Made by a program: the position numbers and the translations under genes
Shown: piece by piece, positions 15,067 to 23,325 of the stretch
How the letters are laid out: every line of letters begins with the position of its first letter
Position numbering within the stretch: position 1 is the stretch's first letter
Source: an uncultured Bacteroidia bacterium
Lineage (GTDB): Bacteria; Bacteroidota; Bacteroidia; Bacteroidales; ML635J-15
Reading direction: 5' to 3'
Assembly: GCA_902791865.1 (NCBI GenBank)
Contig: CADAXK010000008.1
Coordinates: forward strand, 73,198 to 122,186
DNA: 48,989 nt
Notes under the pieces: generated by a model
Told to the model about the DNA's origin: nothing
Seen by the model: only the letters and a program-made list of their open reading frames with translations
The model's database searches: none

Positions 15067-16857
15067 CTACCTGAACCATTGCTTTATTGGCACGTCGAAT
15101 CCAGTTCCTCGCATATAGTTGAATGTGGCGAGGTTTAGACCTCGTTCGAACTTGCTCCAGTCGGGAGAACCGTTGCAGGTAAACGGTATTTCGTTGTTAG
15201 CAAAAGTGCCCGTAGGTTGCGGAACATGCTTTGCACCGAACTGTTGAGGCTCTTGTCCAGAAATGGAATGGCAGGTCATTGCATAGCGATGCCAGAATGC
15301 CGATTGTATAAGCCCTTCCTCAAAAAATTGGCGTACTGTGTCGAGACTTTCGTAAAGTTCCTTTTCGGTCTGACTTGGAAATCCATACATTAAGTAGGCG
15401 TGCACCATGATTCCATTGTTGGCGAAGTTGCGCAGGGTTTCGCGTACCGACTTAACGCTTATGCCTTTGTTGATGAGCTTGAGTACCCTTTCCGAAGCAA
15501 CTTCTATTCCTCCGCTAACGGCTATGCAACCGCTTTGTGCCATCAGGAAGCAAAGTTCGTTGTTGTATGCCGATTCGAAACGTATGTTTGTCCAGTAGCT
15601 GACGGTCATCTTGCGTTTCAGGATTTCCTCTGAAAGACTGCGCAAAGTTGCTGGCGGTGCTGCTTCATCGACGAAGTGGAATCCCGATATGCCCGACTGC
15701 TTCATCATTCCTTCCAAGCGGTCGGCAATGATGCTGGCAGGTGCATGGTCGTAACGGCAGATGTAGTCGAGAGTGGTGTCGCAGAAAGTGCATTTTGCCC
15801 AGTAGCATCCGTGAGCGAGCATCATCTTGTTCCAATGTCCGTTGCTCCATAGTTGTTGCATAGGATTGGCGGAATCTGCCGTATCAAGGTACATCTCGGT
15901 GTGTATTCCGTCGAGGCAGGGAGTGCCAATTTCGCTGAATGCAACATTTTCCTTGCAGTCGATGTTGATGCGTTCCACTTGGCCGTTGTTGCCGAGACGC
16001 ATGGTACGGATAAGTTCCCCGTCTGTGAGAAGCCTTTCGAGTGGTAGTTCGCCATCGTCGAAGGTTATGGTGTCAACATATTTGAAAATGCGAGGGTCTG
16101 CGAGTTGCCGCAGTTCGGTGCTGACATATCCGCCGCCCATGGTTATGTGCATTTCGGGGTATTTCTGCTTGATGTATTGTGCGCAACGCAGGCCGCCGTA
16201 CAAGTTTCCGGGGAACGGAATCGAAAGTCCGAGATGTGTCGGTTTTGTGTCCGATATTTTTTGCTCAAGCAGTTCGAGCATCCATTTGTCGATGAGGTTA
16301 GGTTCCTTTGCCAGTTCCTCGTCAAGTGGCGTGAAGTCGCTGAGGCTGTGGCATAGCTTTTCGGCGTACCTGACCATCTCAAAATGTGGGCTTATGCATT
16401 GCTGTATTACATTGCCGATGTCTTCGATAAAAAGGGTGCAGAGGTATTGTGCCTGGTTGAATGTTCCCGATGTTCCGTAGTCCCATTCCATGTCTTCGGG
16501 ATTTGGCAGACGCTTTTGATTCGTCCAGAACTGCGGATTGGCAAAAAGTCTGGCGAAAGTGCTGTCGTGTCCTTGCAGGAATTTTTTCACAGGCTCTACC
16601 CATTTTGTGTAGAAATCCTTGTTCGACAGGATGATCCTGATATTGATAGCCTTTTTGCCCGAAACATGTACACCTTCTGCAATGTCGAAAATCTGCGAAA
16701 CGCATTCGCGTGTCAGTATTTTGTTGATGAGTTCTATGCTAAGGTCCATCTGGTCGCATTGCAGACCTTTTCCGCGCAGATAACCGGTGAGTTGTTCTGT
16801 AGCCGGATATGCTGTGTTTATCTGTGTGAGTGGCGGTGTAATTAGGAGGAGGCGCAT
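15067..16857 (-). CDS. B12-binding-type radical SAM protein with CX4CX2C motif
   Basis: 596 residues. The N-terminal part starts MRLLLITPPLTQ and has the general layout of cobalamin-binding (Rossmann) domains of class B radical SAM proteins; a GGGYVSTELR segment near 241-250 completes it. The cluster motif is GCYWAKCTFCD: Cys351, Cys356, Cys359, i.e. CX4CX2C, one residue longer than the normal CX3CX2C; I checked the codons. After it come GFHFVDEAAPP and SGGIEVASERVLKLINKG, typical of the (beta/alpha) SAM barrel. Substrate unknown. No RiPP precursor or B12 gene is adjacent, and it is monocistronic between the AbfD-like group and the Fic gene. Confidence 0.8.
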   Translation of the reverse strand: MRLLLITPPLTQINTAYPATEQLTGYLRGKGLQCDQMDLSIELINKILTRECVSQIFDIAEGVHVSGKKAINIRIILSNKDFYTKWVEPVKKFLQGHDSTFARLFANPQFWTNQKRLPNPEDMEWDYGTSGTFNQAQYLCTLFIEDIGNVIQQCISPHFEMVRYAEKLCHSLSDFTPLDEELAKEPNLIDKWMLELLEQKISDTKPTHLGLSIPFPGNLYGGLRCAQYIKQKYPEMHITMGGGYVSTELRQLADPRIFKYVDTITFDDGELPLERLLTDGELIRTMRLGNNGQVERINIDCKENVAFSEIGTPCLDGIHTEMYLDTADSANPMQQLWSNGHWNKMMLAHGCYWAKCTFCDTTLDYICRYDHAPASIIADRLEGMMKQSGISGFHFVDEAAPPATLRSLSEEILKRKMTVSYWTNIRFESAYNNELCFLMAQSGCIAVSGGIEVASERVLKLINKGISVKSVRETLRNFANNGIMVHAYLMYGFPSQTEKELYESLDTVRQFFEEGLIQSAFWHRYAMTCHSISGQEPQQFGAKHVPQPTGTFANNEIPFTCNGSPDWSKFERGLNLATFNYMRGTGFDVPIKQWFR

Positions 16858-16949
16858 TGTTATGTAAAATGTTAGTTGTTAGTGTATTTTCTAAAATTCT
16901 CTGCCTGTTCGAAAATTGCCATTTCTATGCAGTGTTCGTTGAAGTAGGG

Positions 16950-18101
16950 CTATTCTCCTTTTGTTAGTTCGTTGTATAATGCCAAACCCTTTACTGTCAG
17001 CAGATATTTTTGTCGCGGATGGCGTGGAGATTTAGGGTAGAGTAGGCGGACATATCCCTCTGCTATAGCAGGTGATAGATAAAGGTTTAAAAAGTTATCT
17101 CTACCTTTAAGATTTAGACCAGCCATCATCTCTTTTACAGACAATTGATTGTTAGCAATAACTTTAATAATCTCAATAATATTATAATTATCAGTAAAAA
17201 ACTTATCTTGTACTTGTCCTGTACTTGTCCTGTACTTGTCGGGTGTTTGTTCGCTTTCTGGCATCTTCCATTCTTCGGGCGGATTAATTATCATGTAGCG
17301 GTTCTTCAGTATGTTGTTCTCGCCAAGGAGCAAGTTGCGGAAGAATCGTACAAGGAACATCGGTTCGTAACCGATTCCTTTTTCCAAATTACGATAATTG
17401 GCGCGTACCAGTGCATTGCGGAAATACCACGAATGTTGTTCAAACATTTGATTGTTTACTTGAAAGCCTTGAGACCTAAGGTATTTGATGGTAAAGACTG
17501 CTGTGGCGCGAGTGTTGCCTTCACGGAATGGATGAGTTTGCCATATTCCTGCTACAAATTTGGCAAGATGCTCCATCATTTGCCCTTTGTCAAGTGTTGA
17601 ATAATCGAACTGACGCTCTTGTTCCAGATCGTATTCTATTGCCATACGTAAGTCTTGCCAGCGTCCGTAAAGCACGGAGTCGCCACGAAGCACCCATTCT
17701 TTCTTTGAAATGTCGTATTCGCGGAATTGTCCGGCGTGTTTGAACACACCTTCAAAAATAGCCCTGTGTATGGCTGCCAATCCTGCAACGCTATATGTAA
17801 ATGCGTCGGTTTGGAGCAGCTTCGAAATATTGCTGGATACTCTGTCGGCTTCTTCCTTTTCGGCATCATCTTCGTCGTGGCTGGTTTTTGTGACATAGTA
17901 TTGCTTTACCATTTCACGGGCCTGGTCGATGGTGATTTCGCCTTCGATGTTGCGGCGGGCTGTTTCTTGCAGATATTCCGATGTCTTAAGCCCGTCAACG
18001 GCCTGCAAGCCGATTGCCACGCGCCATGCGTCAGCCCTTTCGCGCTGTGCCGGTTCCCCTTGGCGTATGTACTCGTCGAAATTCAAATATCCGTCGGTCA
18101 T
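16950..18101 (-). CDS. Fic/DOC family protein with winged-helix C-terminus
   Basis: 383 residues. The Fic core carries an intact catalytic loop HPFREGNTR (190-198) with the His, the acidic Glu and the Asn-x-Arg that bind nucleotide phosphates, so AMP (or NMP) transfer to a hydroxyl of a target protein is expected. Residues about 42-70 (YLQETARRNIEGEITIDQAR) resemble the antitoxin-VbhA-like helix that inhibits many Fic proteins in cis, though the exact S/T-xxx-E-G motif is not perfect. The last 80 residues look like a winged-helix DNA-binding domain. Between core and wing, residues 288-300 are encoded by an 11-bp tandem repeat. No separate toxin-antitoxin partner is visible. Confidence 0.88.
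   Translation of the reverse strand: MTDGYLNFDEYIRQGEPAQRERADAWRVAIGLQAVDGLKTSEYLQETARRNIEGEITIDQAREMVKQYYVTKTSHDEDDAEKEEADRVSSNISKLLQTDAFTYSVAGLAAIHRAIFEGVFKHAGQFREYDISKKEWVLRGDSVLYGRWQDLRMAIEYDLEQERQFDYSTLDKGQMMEHLAKFVAGIWQTHPFREGNTRATAVFTIKYLRSQGFQVNNQMFEQHSWYFRNALVRANYRNLEKGIGYEPMFLVRFFRNLLLGENNILKNRYMIINPPEEWKMPESEQTPDKYRTSTGQVQDKFFTDNYNIIEIIKVIANNQLSVKEMMAGLNLKGRDNFLNLYLSPAIAEGYVRLLYPKSPRHPRQKYLLTVKGLALYNELTKGE
17208..17240. repeat. 11-bp tandem repeat inside the Fic gene
   Basis: Three units (TTGTACTTGTC, CTGTACTTGTC, CTGTACTTGTC on the plus strand) followed by a degenerate fourth (17201-17207). Eleven is not a multiple of three, so gain or loss of a unit shifts the frame. Loss of one unit brings the TAA inside GATAAG into frame just after the tract. 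Confidence 0.8.
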
Positions 18102-18192
18102 TGTCTATTTGTTGTTTGTTCCAGTTTACTTCCGTTGGAGTATGGCAATGCTATTCTCCTTTCGATTGTTTGCTGTAATTTCTAACAATATG

Positions 18193-18222
18193 CAAAGATA
18201 TTGATTATCTTGCCGATTACAA
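18193..18222 (-). promoter_or_regulatory. Promoter of the Fic gene
   Basis: Minus strand TTG (18222-18220), 19 bp, TATCTTTG (18200-18193). The right-hand direct repeat (18150-18162) lies in the resulting leader. Confidence 0.55.
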
Positions 18223-18261
18223 AAAAAAATATTTCGTAAAAAGAATTAATATTCAAAAAAT

Positions 18262-18355
18262 ATTTCGTCCCACAGGTATACTTTTTCGCCCATGAGGGTT
18301 TGATTTTACCCCTGCAGGTGAAATTTCGTCACGGGCAGGTTATTTTTCCCACCCG
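18262..18355. repeat. Degenerate ~21-bp tandem repeats
   Basis: Read on the minus strand the segment contains four to five units of the form ACCTGnnGGGnCGAAAnnT (near AACCTGCCCGTGACGAAA, ACCTGCAGGGGTAAAA, ACCCTCATGGGCGAAAAA and ACCTGTGGGACGAAAT), each 20-22 bp. It starts inside the 3' end of the SDR gene and runs toward the Fic promoter. Function unknown. Confidence 0.45.
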
Positions 18356-19824
18356 TCGAAAATTTCTTCACCGTATGTGTTGTGTTCATCTTCGCCGTGA
18401 AGTGGCTTCCATACTTGTGCAAAGAACGGATTTCCCTTGGCGATCTCGTCGTAGTTCCACGGTGTTGGCAAACATTCGGGACACCAGTGGCCTCCTTCGA
18501 GTACCAGCACTGGCGATGCCTTGAACTTGTGACCGAACTGGCATTCCCATTCGAGCGGAGTGCGGAAGTCGCCCTTTACCATTGTTTCGCTCAGGCACTT
18601 GCCACCACGGAACTCGGCAGCCTTGCGCATATCATCTATAGTCCATTCGCTGCGAGGCTTCTGCTCGTCGTAGCCGTGGTCGATGCGAACGATGTCGGTT
18701 TCGCTGGGGTGGGAGAGATCCTGATGTTTCCAGTCGGGAATTGCCTTGTAGCGTTCCAACGAACCGTAGTATGCTGATATTCTTTGCTTTTCGTTGTGTT
18801 TAATCCACCATTGTGTTCCCCATTTCTTCTTATATGCCATCGGACGCATTGCCCACCTAATAATAAATCCGGGGACAATAGCTGCAAGGTTGAAGAACCA
18901 CGGCAACTGCTTGCCCATGTTGGTAAAATATTCATCTACAGGTACATTGGCGCGGAAGTGCAGGTAGTTCTCGAGTACATCTGAATCAAGGTACCATTGT
19001 CCGTGGAAGTTGCGCAGAACGAACCATTCCGGTCTGAAAATCTTCTCGGGTGCAGGACAATGTATGGCTTTCAGCAGCTTGCATTCGAATTCGTAGTTGC
19101 TCAGGCGGTATTCCTTGCCGCTGCCGATGTTGTAGAAGCGGTTCCAGAATTCGTCGGGAACGTTTTCCTCGCATAGGTTTGCAAGCAGACGACCGCTGTC
19201 CTCAACGGTTGCCCATTCGAGCACGCCGCGAAGCGGAACATGGAACATTATCGGGTCGTAGTTTTTCAGAATTTCGGGGTAGAGTATTCCCGACTGGCGC
19301 AGGCATACCCAGTTGCGTATTCCCGATTCCACTATTGTGCGTTCGGCGATGGTCTTGCTGATGGCGTAGTGGTCGTAGACGCTTATGCAGATAGGGTCGC
19401 CAGTACGTCCCCAGTGTATTGGCTCGTTGCGGTCGCTGGTCTGAGCGACTGAACCAATATAGCAAACCTTGATTTTGTCGGCATTCGGCTGTGCAAGAAC
19501 GGCTTTCGCTACATTTTCGGCAGCAATTGCATTCACACGGCGAGTCTTGTTGGGAAAGTAGTCGGCTGCCGGTGAAACCATTCCGCCAACATGCAATACA
19601 TAGTCGGCGTCTTTTGTAGCTTCAAGTACATCCTCGTATTTTGTGAGGTCGCCCCATACTATGCGTATGCGGTCGGCGTAGGGTGCAAGTTTTTCCTTGT
19701 TCTTCTTGCTTGGTCGTGCAAGAATTGTTATGTCGAATCTGTCTAAGCGTTGCATGAACTCCATGAGTCCAGCCCATCCCATTGTGCCTGTGGCACCTGT
19801 TAAGAATACTCGTTTTTTCATCAT
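18340..19824 (-). CDS. NAD-dependent epimerase/dehydratase fused to a zinc ribbon
   Basis: 494 residues. The N-terminal 300 residues are an extended SDR: VFLTGATGTMGWAG (Rossmann glycine motif), the WGDLT and VLHVGG segments, and YDHYAISK as the Tyr-x3-Lys catalytic pair. Residues about 300-400 are Trp/Tyr-rich with a possible membrane-proximal hydrophobic part (FNLAAIVPGFIIRW). Residues about 425-465 show a WECQFGHKF ... GGHWCPEC pattern like the DUF4379-type zinc ribbon, with a further Cys (GGKC) ahead. SDR plus zinc ribbon is unusual. It may modify a nucleotide sugar or a lipid-linked substrate; this is unknown. First ATG is at 19824 with a -7-like TACATTTG at 19849-19842. Confidence 0.75.
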   Translation of the reverse strand: MMKKRVFLTGATGTMGWAGLMEFMQRLDRFDITILARPSKKNKEKLAPYADRIRIVWGDLTKYEDVLEATKDADYVLHVGGMVSPAADYFPNKTRRVNAIAAENVAKAVLAQPNADKIKVCYIGSVAQTSDRNEPIHWGRTGDPICISVYDHYAISKTIAERTIVESGIRNWVCLRQSGILYPEILKNYDPIMFHVPLRGVLEWATVEDSGRLLANLCEENVPDEFWNRFYNIGSGKEYRLSNYEFECKLLKAIHCPAPEKIFRPEWFVLRNFHGQWYLDSDVLENYLHFRANVPVDEYFTNMGKQLPWFFNLAAIVPGFIIRWAMRPMAYKKKWGTQWWIKHNEKQRISAYYGSLERYKAIPDWKHQDLSHPSETDIVRIDHGYDEQKPRSEWTIDDMRKAAEFRGGKCLSETMVKGDFRTPLEWECQFGHKFKASPVLVLEGGHWCPECLPTPWNYDEIAKGNPFFAQVWKPLHGEDEHNTYGEEIFDGWEK

Positions 19825-19900
19825 AATATCGTTAGAGGGCGCAAATGTAGTTTATTATTTGGTATGGGAACGTTTTTGTGTGGAAAATATGGTAAAAGGT

Positions 19901-19993
19901 AGCTGGCATAAATATTTGTTTGCCCCCATTATTAATGGTCGTTAACGGCTTTAAAGGCCTTAACGACAATGGGGGCAATAAATTCTGCCAGCT
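19901..19993. repeat. Nested 93-bp inverted repeat between divergent genes
   Basis: Outer arms AGCTGGCA (19901-19908) and TGCCAGCT (19986-19993); middle arms TTGCCCCCATT (19920-19930) and AATGGGGGCAA (19968-19978); inner arms TCGTTAA (19939-19945) with TTAACGA (19960-19966) and GGC/GCC. All arms are perfect with small bulges between. Lies in the 330-bp gap between the SDR gene (minus) and the hydG pair (plus). No coding frame. Confidence 0.6.
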
Positions 19994-20050
19994 GTTGCGC
20001 CGCGATAGTACGATGTTTATAGCTTTTTCACAAAAATGTTTTTAAACATA

Positions 20051-20080
20051 TTGTACCTAACAAAATAATATCTACCTTTG
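20051..20080 (+). promoter_or_regulatory. Promoter of the TM1266-like/hydG operon
   Basis: TTG (20051-20053), 19 bp, TACCTTTG (20073-20080); leader about 70 nt to the first start codon. Confidence 0.65.
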
Positions 20081-20156
20081 TCACGAAATCTACGGAAGGG
20101 ATTTATCGCTTTCAAAGAGTTCCGAAATATTAACTGATTCAAAAGTCTAGGTACTG

Positions 20157-20405
20157 ATGGAGAAGAAAATTGGCACAATAAACATACTTATTACAGACAC
20201 TAATGTCGTTGATGATGTCAACGCACTGCTTAGTTCGTACGGCAGCATAATATTGTCGCGCAACGGAATGCCACTTCGCGATGAGAATATTTCCATAATT
20301 ACACTTGTGGTAAAAAGCGATGGCGACACAATAAATTCACTGACAGGAAAACTCGGTCGCCTCAAAGGATTAAAAGCGAAATCAACCTTAATAACAACAG
20401 CATAA
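20157..20405 (+). CDS. TM1266-family putative regulator of the iron-only hydrogenase system
   Basis: 82 residues, the family length. MEKKIGTINILITDTNVVDD and GMPLRDENISIITLVVKSDG followed by GRLKGLKAKSTLI fit the small ACT-like/CopG-like TM1266 proteins, which are found next to [FeFe]-hydrogenase genes. The function is not established; the name reflects gene context. The start ATG follows a 70-nt leader and the hydG start is 13 bp downstream, so the two are co-transcribed. Confidence 0.8.
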   Translation: MEKKIGTINILITDTNVVDDVNALLSSYGSIILSRNGMPLRDENISIITLVVKSDGDTINSLTGKLGRLKGLKAKSTLITTA

Positions 20406-20418
20406 AAGATTTAAGAAT

Positions 20419-21813
20419 ATGGACGAAAAGTTTAAAAATTTCATTGATAGAGAAAAACTCTATAATTTGGTAAACGGTAGCATTCCTACCGAACAGGAAC
20501 TCGATGCAGTACTTGCAAAGGCTCGTAAGCTGAAAGGCTTGTCGCTTGAGGATGTGGCTGTGCTTCTGCGCGTTACCGACCACGACCAGATACATAAGAT
20601 AATGGAGACAGCAAAATTCGCCAAGGAAAGCATCTACGGCAAGCGTCTCGTTTTGTTCGCACCTATTTATACTGGTAATGTTTGCGTCAACAACTGCGTT
20701 TACTGCGCATTCCGCCGCGACAACAAGGCTATCAAGCGTAAAGTGCTCACAATGGACGAAATCGAGCAGGAAACCAAGGTGTTGCTTCACGAAGGTCACA
20801 AGCGCGTATTGCTGATTTGCGGTGAGTCACCACGCAACGACATCGACTACTACTGCGAGGCAATCCGCCGTACCTACGCAGCACGCGACAACGGCAACTA
20901 CATCCGCCGTATAAATGTAGAGCTTGCTCCGTTGACAGTCGAGGAATTCAAGCGTCTGAAAGCCGAGAAGATTGGTACGTATGTTTGCTTCCAGGAAACT
21001 TACGATCCGGTTGCATACAAGGAATTCCATCCGGCAGGCACACCGAAGGCCGACTACCTCAACCGTCTGACCGTTATGGATCGTGCTATGGAAGGCGGAA
21101 TCAACGATGTAGGTCTTGGCGTTTTGTTCGGACTTGTTGACTACCGTTTCGAGATTCTGGCAATTATGGAACATGCCGCTCACTTGGAGAAAGTTTTCGG
21201 TTGCGGACCTCACACTGTAAGTTTCCCGCGTATCGAACCGGCCGATGGCGTAGAGTTCACAAACCACATTCCGCATCCGGTTTCCGATTTCGACTTCAAG
21301 AAGATTATCGCAATCATCCGTATAGCAATGCCTTACACAGGTATTATCCTCAGCACCCGCGAAAACGATGAGATGCGTAAGGAACTTATCGAGTACGGAG
21401 TAAGCCAGATTTCGGCAGGTTCGCGTACCAACCCAGGCGCATACAGCGAAGAGGAAGAAGGTACTGGTAGCCAGTTCTCGCTTGGCGACCACAGAACTAT
21501 GGACGATGTGATTTCAAACATGATTGACGGTGGATATATTCCTTCGTTCTGCACAGGTTGCTACCGCAAGGGTAGAGTAGGAGCCGACTTTATGGACTTG
21601 GCAAAGCCGGGACTTATCAAGCAGTTCTGCATGCCTAACGGTTTGTTCACCTTCAACGAATACCTCAACGATTTTGCTTCACCCGAAACAAAGGCAAAAG
21701 GCAAGGCATTGATAAAGAAACTTGTCGCCGAGGTTGAAAGCCAGCAGTTGAAGAATACCATCAACGAAAATCTCGAAAAGATTGATGGTGGCGAAAGAGA
21801 TATTTATCTGTAA
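20419..21813 (+). CDS. hydG: [FeFe]-hydrogenase H-cluster maturase HydG (radical SAM)
   Basis: 464 residues, normal for HydG. The radical SAM motif CVNNCVYC gives Cys89, Cys93, Cys96. The C-terminal auxiliary cluster motif CTGC (in SFCTGCYRKGRVGADF) is present, as needed to bind the second iron-sulfur cluster. HydG cleaves tyrosine to make CO and cyanide bound to iron for the diiron site of the H-cluster. hydE, hydF and the hydrogenase are not in the window, so they must lie elsewhere. Confirms that the host makes an [FeFe]-hydrogenase and lives anaerobically. Confidence 0.95.
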   Translation: MDEKFKNFIDREKLYNLVNGSIPTEQELDAVLAKARKLKGLSLEDVAVLLRVTDHDQIHKIMETAKFAKESIYGKRLVLFAPIYTGNVCVNNCVYCAFRRDNKAIKRKVLTMDEIEQETKVLLHEGHKRVLLICGESPRNDIDYYCEAIRRTYAARDNGNYIRRINVELAPLTVEEFKRLKAEKIGTYVCFQETYDPVAYKEFHPAGTPKADYLNRLTVMDRAMEGGINDVGLGVLFGLVDYRFEILAIMEHAAHLEKVFGCGPHTVSFPRIEPADGVEFTNHIPHPVSDFDFKKIIAIIRIAMPYTGIILSTRENDEMRKELIEYGVSQISAGSRTNPGAYSEEEEGTGSQFSLGDHRTMDDVISNMIDGGYIPSFCTGCYRKGRVGADFMDLAKPGLIKQFCMPNGLFTFNEYLNDFASPETKAKGKALIKKLVAEVESQQLKNTINENLEKIDGGERDIYL

Positions 21814-21836
21814 AAAAGTTTTTTGAAATATTTGTG

Positions 21837-21866
21837 AAAAAAAGCGGTGTAATGCCGCTTTTTTTT
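21837..21866 (+). terminator. Intrinsic terminator after hydG
   Basis: A run, GCGG (21844-21847), seven-base loop, CCGC (21855-21858), then eight T. Confidence 0.75.
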
Positions 21867-21882
21867 CAAGTTTTTATGCCTG

Positions 21883-22005
21883 CGGCGTTTCTGTTGAGAC
21901 GCAAAATTTTGCGTCTGTACAAACGTCTGTTAGCCTTTCAGCCTTTTCTTCTTTTAGCCCATTGTTAATTATCCATTTTGTTCATTATTAATTATCCATT
22001 GCAAA
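21883..22005 (+). repeat. Dispersed repeat copy R1 with palindrome core
   Basis: Core AGACGCAAAATTTTGCGTCT (21897-21916), a perfect 20-bp palindrome, flanked by CGGCGTTTCTGTTG on one side and by GTACAA.CGTCTGTTAGCCTTT, a CTTTTCTTCTTTTAGCCCA part and several AATTATCCATT units on the other. Near-identical but inverted copy at 29004-29130. Its right end supplies the -33 TTG (21999-22001) of a promoter whose -7 box TAATTTTG (22021-22028) drives the glycosyltransferase gene. Confidence 0.75.
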
Positions 22006-22043
22006 TTGCCCATTATCCATTAATTTTGCGGTTCTAAAAACGA

Positions 22044-23273
22044 ATGTCGATGAAGATTCTTCTGATAAACCATTATGCAGGTTCTCCGCAGTTAGGTATG
22101 GAGTTCCGTCCTTATTACATGGCGCGGGAGTGGCAAAAGGCAGGGCACGAGGTGCTTATTGTGGGAGCGACATTTTCACATTTGCGTAAGCGTCAGCCGA
22201 AGCCAAGCGATGAGGTAATCGACGGGGTTCATTACCGCTGGGTGAATACTAACGCCTATAAGGGCAACGGCATTGGTCGTATCAGGTCGATGTTTTCATT
22301 TGTATGGCAGTTGAAGTATAGGTTCAAGAAGATTCTCGCCGGCTTTGTCCCCAACATTGTAATTGCATCATCGACATATCCGCTCGACAATTATCCGGCA
22401 AAGAAAATTGCCAATTATTATGGAGCGAAGTACATATACGAGATTCACGATCTTTGGCCACTTTCGCCGATGGAACTTGGCGGATATAGTCCCAAGCATC
22501 CGTTTATCCGTGTTATGCAGAGTGCCGAGGATTTTGCCTACGCAAATGTTGATGCAGTGGTGTCGATGTTGCCGAAGGCTATCGACCATGCAGAGGAGCG
22601 CGGTTTGCCTCGCGAAAAATTCTTTTATGTCCCCAACGGAATAGTGGAGGAAGATTGGGAAAGTCCACAAGACATAAGTGTAGAATTGCGTTCTGAAATA
22701 GAAGCAATAAAAGCAAAATCAGACTACGTGATCGGCTATCTTGGTGGTCATGCGGTGTCGAATTGTCTTGATACTTTTATAGATGCGGCGAAAATATTGT
22801 CGGAAAAGCGTGTCGCTTTTGTTTTGGTTGGAAGCGGAGTCGAGAAGGAACGCCTTGTCCAAAGAGTTGCCGCTGAGCGAATAAAAAATGTTTTCTTTTT
22901 CGATCCGATACCAAAGACACAAGTTCCATCGTTGCTTTCGCTCCTGGATTCGCTTTTCATCGGATGGAATAAAAATCCGTTGTATAGGTTTGGCATATCT
23001 CCCAATAAGATTTTCGACTACATGATGTCGGGAAAGCCTATTGTTCATGCAGTAGAGGCAGCAAACGACCCTGTGGCGGAGGCTGGATGCGGAATTAGTG
23101 TAGAACCCGAAAATCCCAAAGCAATAGCGGATGCAGTTATGAAACTTGCATCAGTTTCAGCAAGCGAACGCGACGAAATGGGCAGAAAAGGTCACGATTA
23201 TGTGCTTAAATATCATACATATTCGGTGTTGTCGCAGAAGTTTGTAGATGTTATGAATAAGATTTCTAAATAA
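22044..23273 (+). CDS. Glycosyltransferase family 4 protein
   Basis: 409 residues from the ATG at 22044; a second Met two codons on (22050) is equally possible because the predicted transcript start lies only about 10 bp upstream. GT-B fold: N-terminal MKILLINHYAGSPQLGMEFRP and the WbuB-like LWPLSPMELGGY; C-terminal domain with IGYLGG, VGSGVEKERL, and the nucleotide-binding FGISPNKIFDYMMSGKPI followed by Glu/Asp residues. Probably transfers a hexose/amino-sugar to a cell-surface glycan; donor and acceptor not predictable. Alone in its transcription unit, just inside the inverted repeat R1. Confidence 0.85.
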   Translation: MSMKILLINHYAGSPQLGMEFRPYYMAREWQKAGHEVLIVGATFSHLRKRQPKPSDEVIDGVHYRWVNTNAYKGNGIGRIRSMFSFVWQLKYRFKKILAGFVPNIVIASSTYPLDNYPAKKIANYYGAKYIYEIHDLWPLSPMELGGYSPKHPFIRVMQSAEDFAYANVDAVVSMLPKAIDHAEERGLPREKFFYVPNGIVEEDWESPQDISVELRSEIEAIKAKSDYVIGYLGGHAVSNCLDTFIDAAKILSEKRVAFVLVGSGVEKERLVQRVAAERIKNVFFFDPIPKTQVPSLLSLLDSLFIGWNKNPLYRFGISPNKIFDYMMSGKPIVHAVEAANDPVAEAGCGISVEPENPKAIADAVMKLASVSASERDEMGRKGHDYVLKYHTYSVLSQKFVDVMNKISK

Positions 23274-23325
23274 TATATTTGCATTTGTAAGATTTATTTG
23301 AAATATGAGGTTTAATTTTATTAAT

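Larger units (their letters stand above)
16949..18162. repeat. Direct repeats flanking the Fic gene
   Basis: GCTATTCTCCTTT occurs at 16949-16961 (overlapping the fic stop codon) and at 18150-18162 (49 bp upstream of the fic start). With flanks the two copies match at about 23 of 28 positions, all in the same orientation. This brackets the gene as a unit of about 1.2 kb. Confidence 0.5.
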
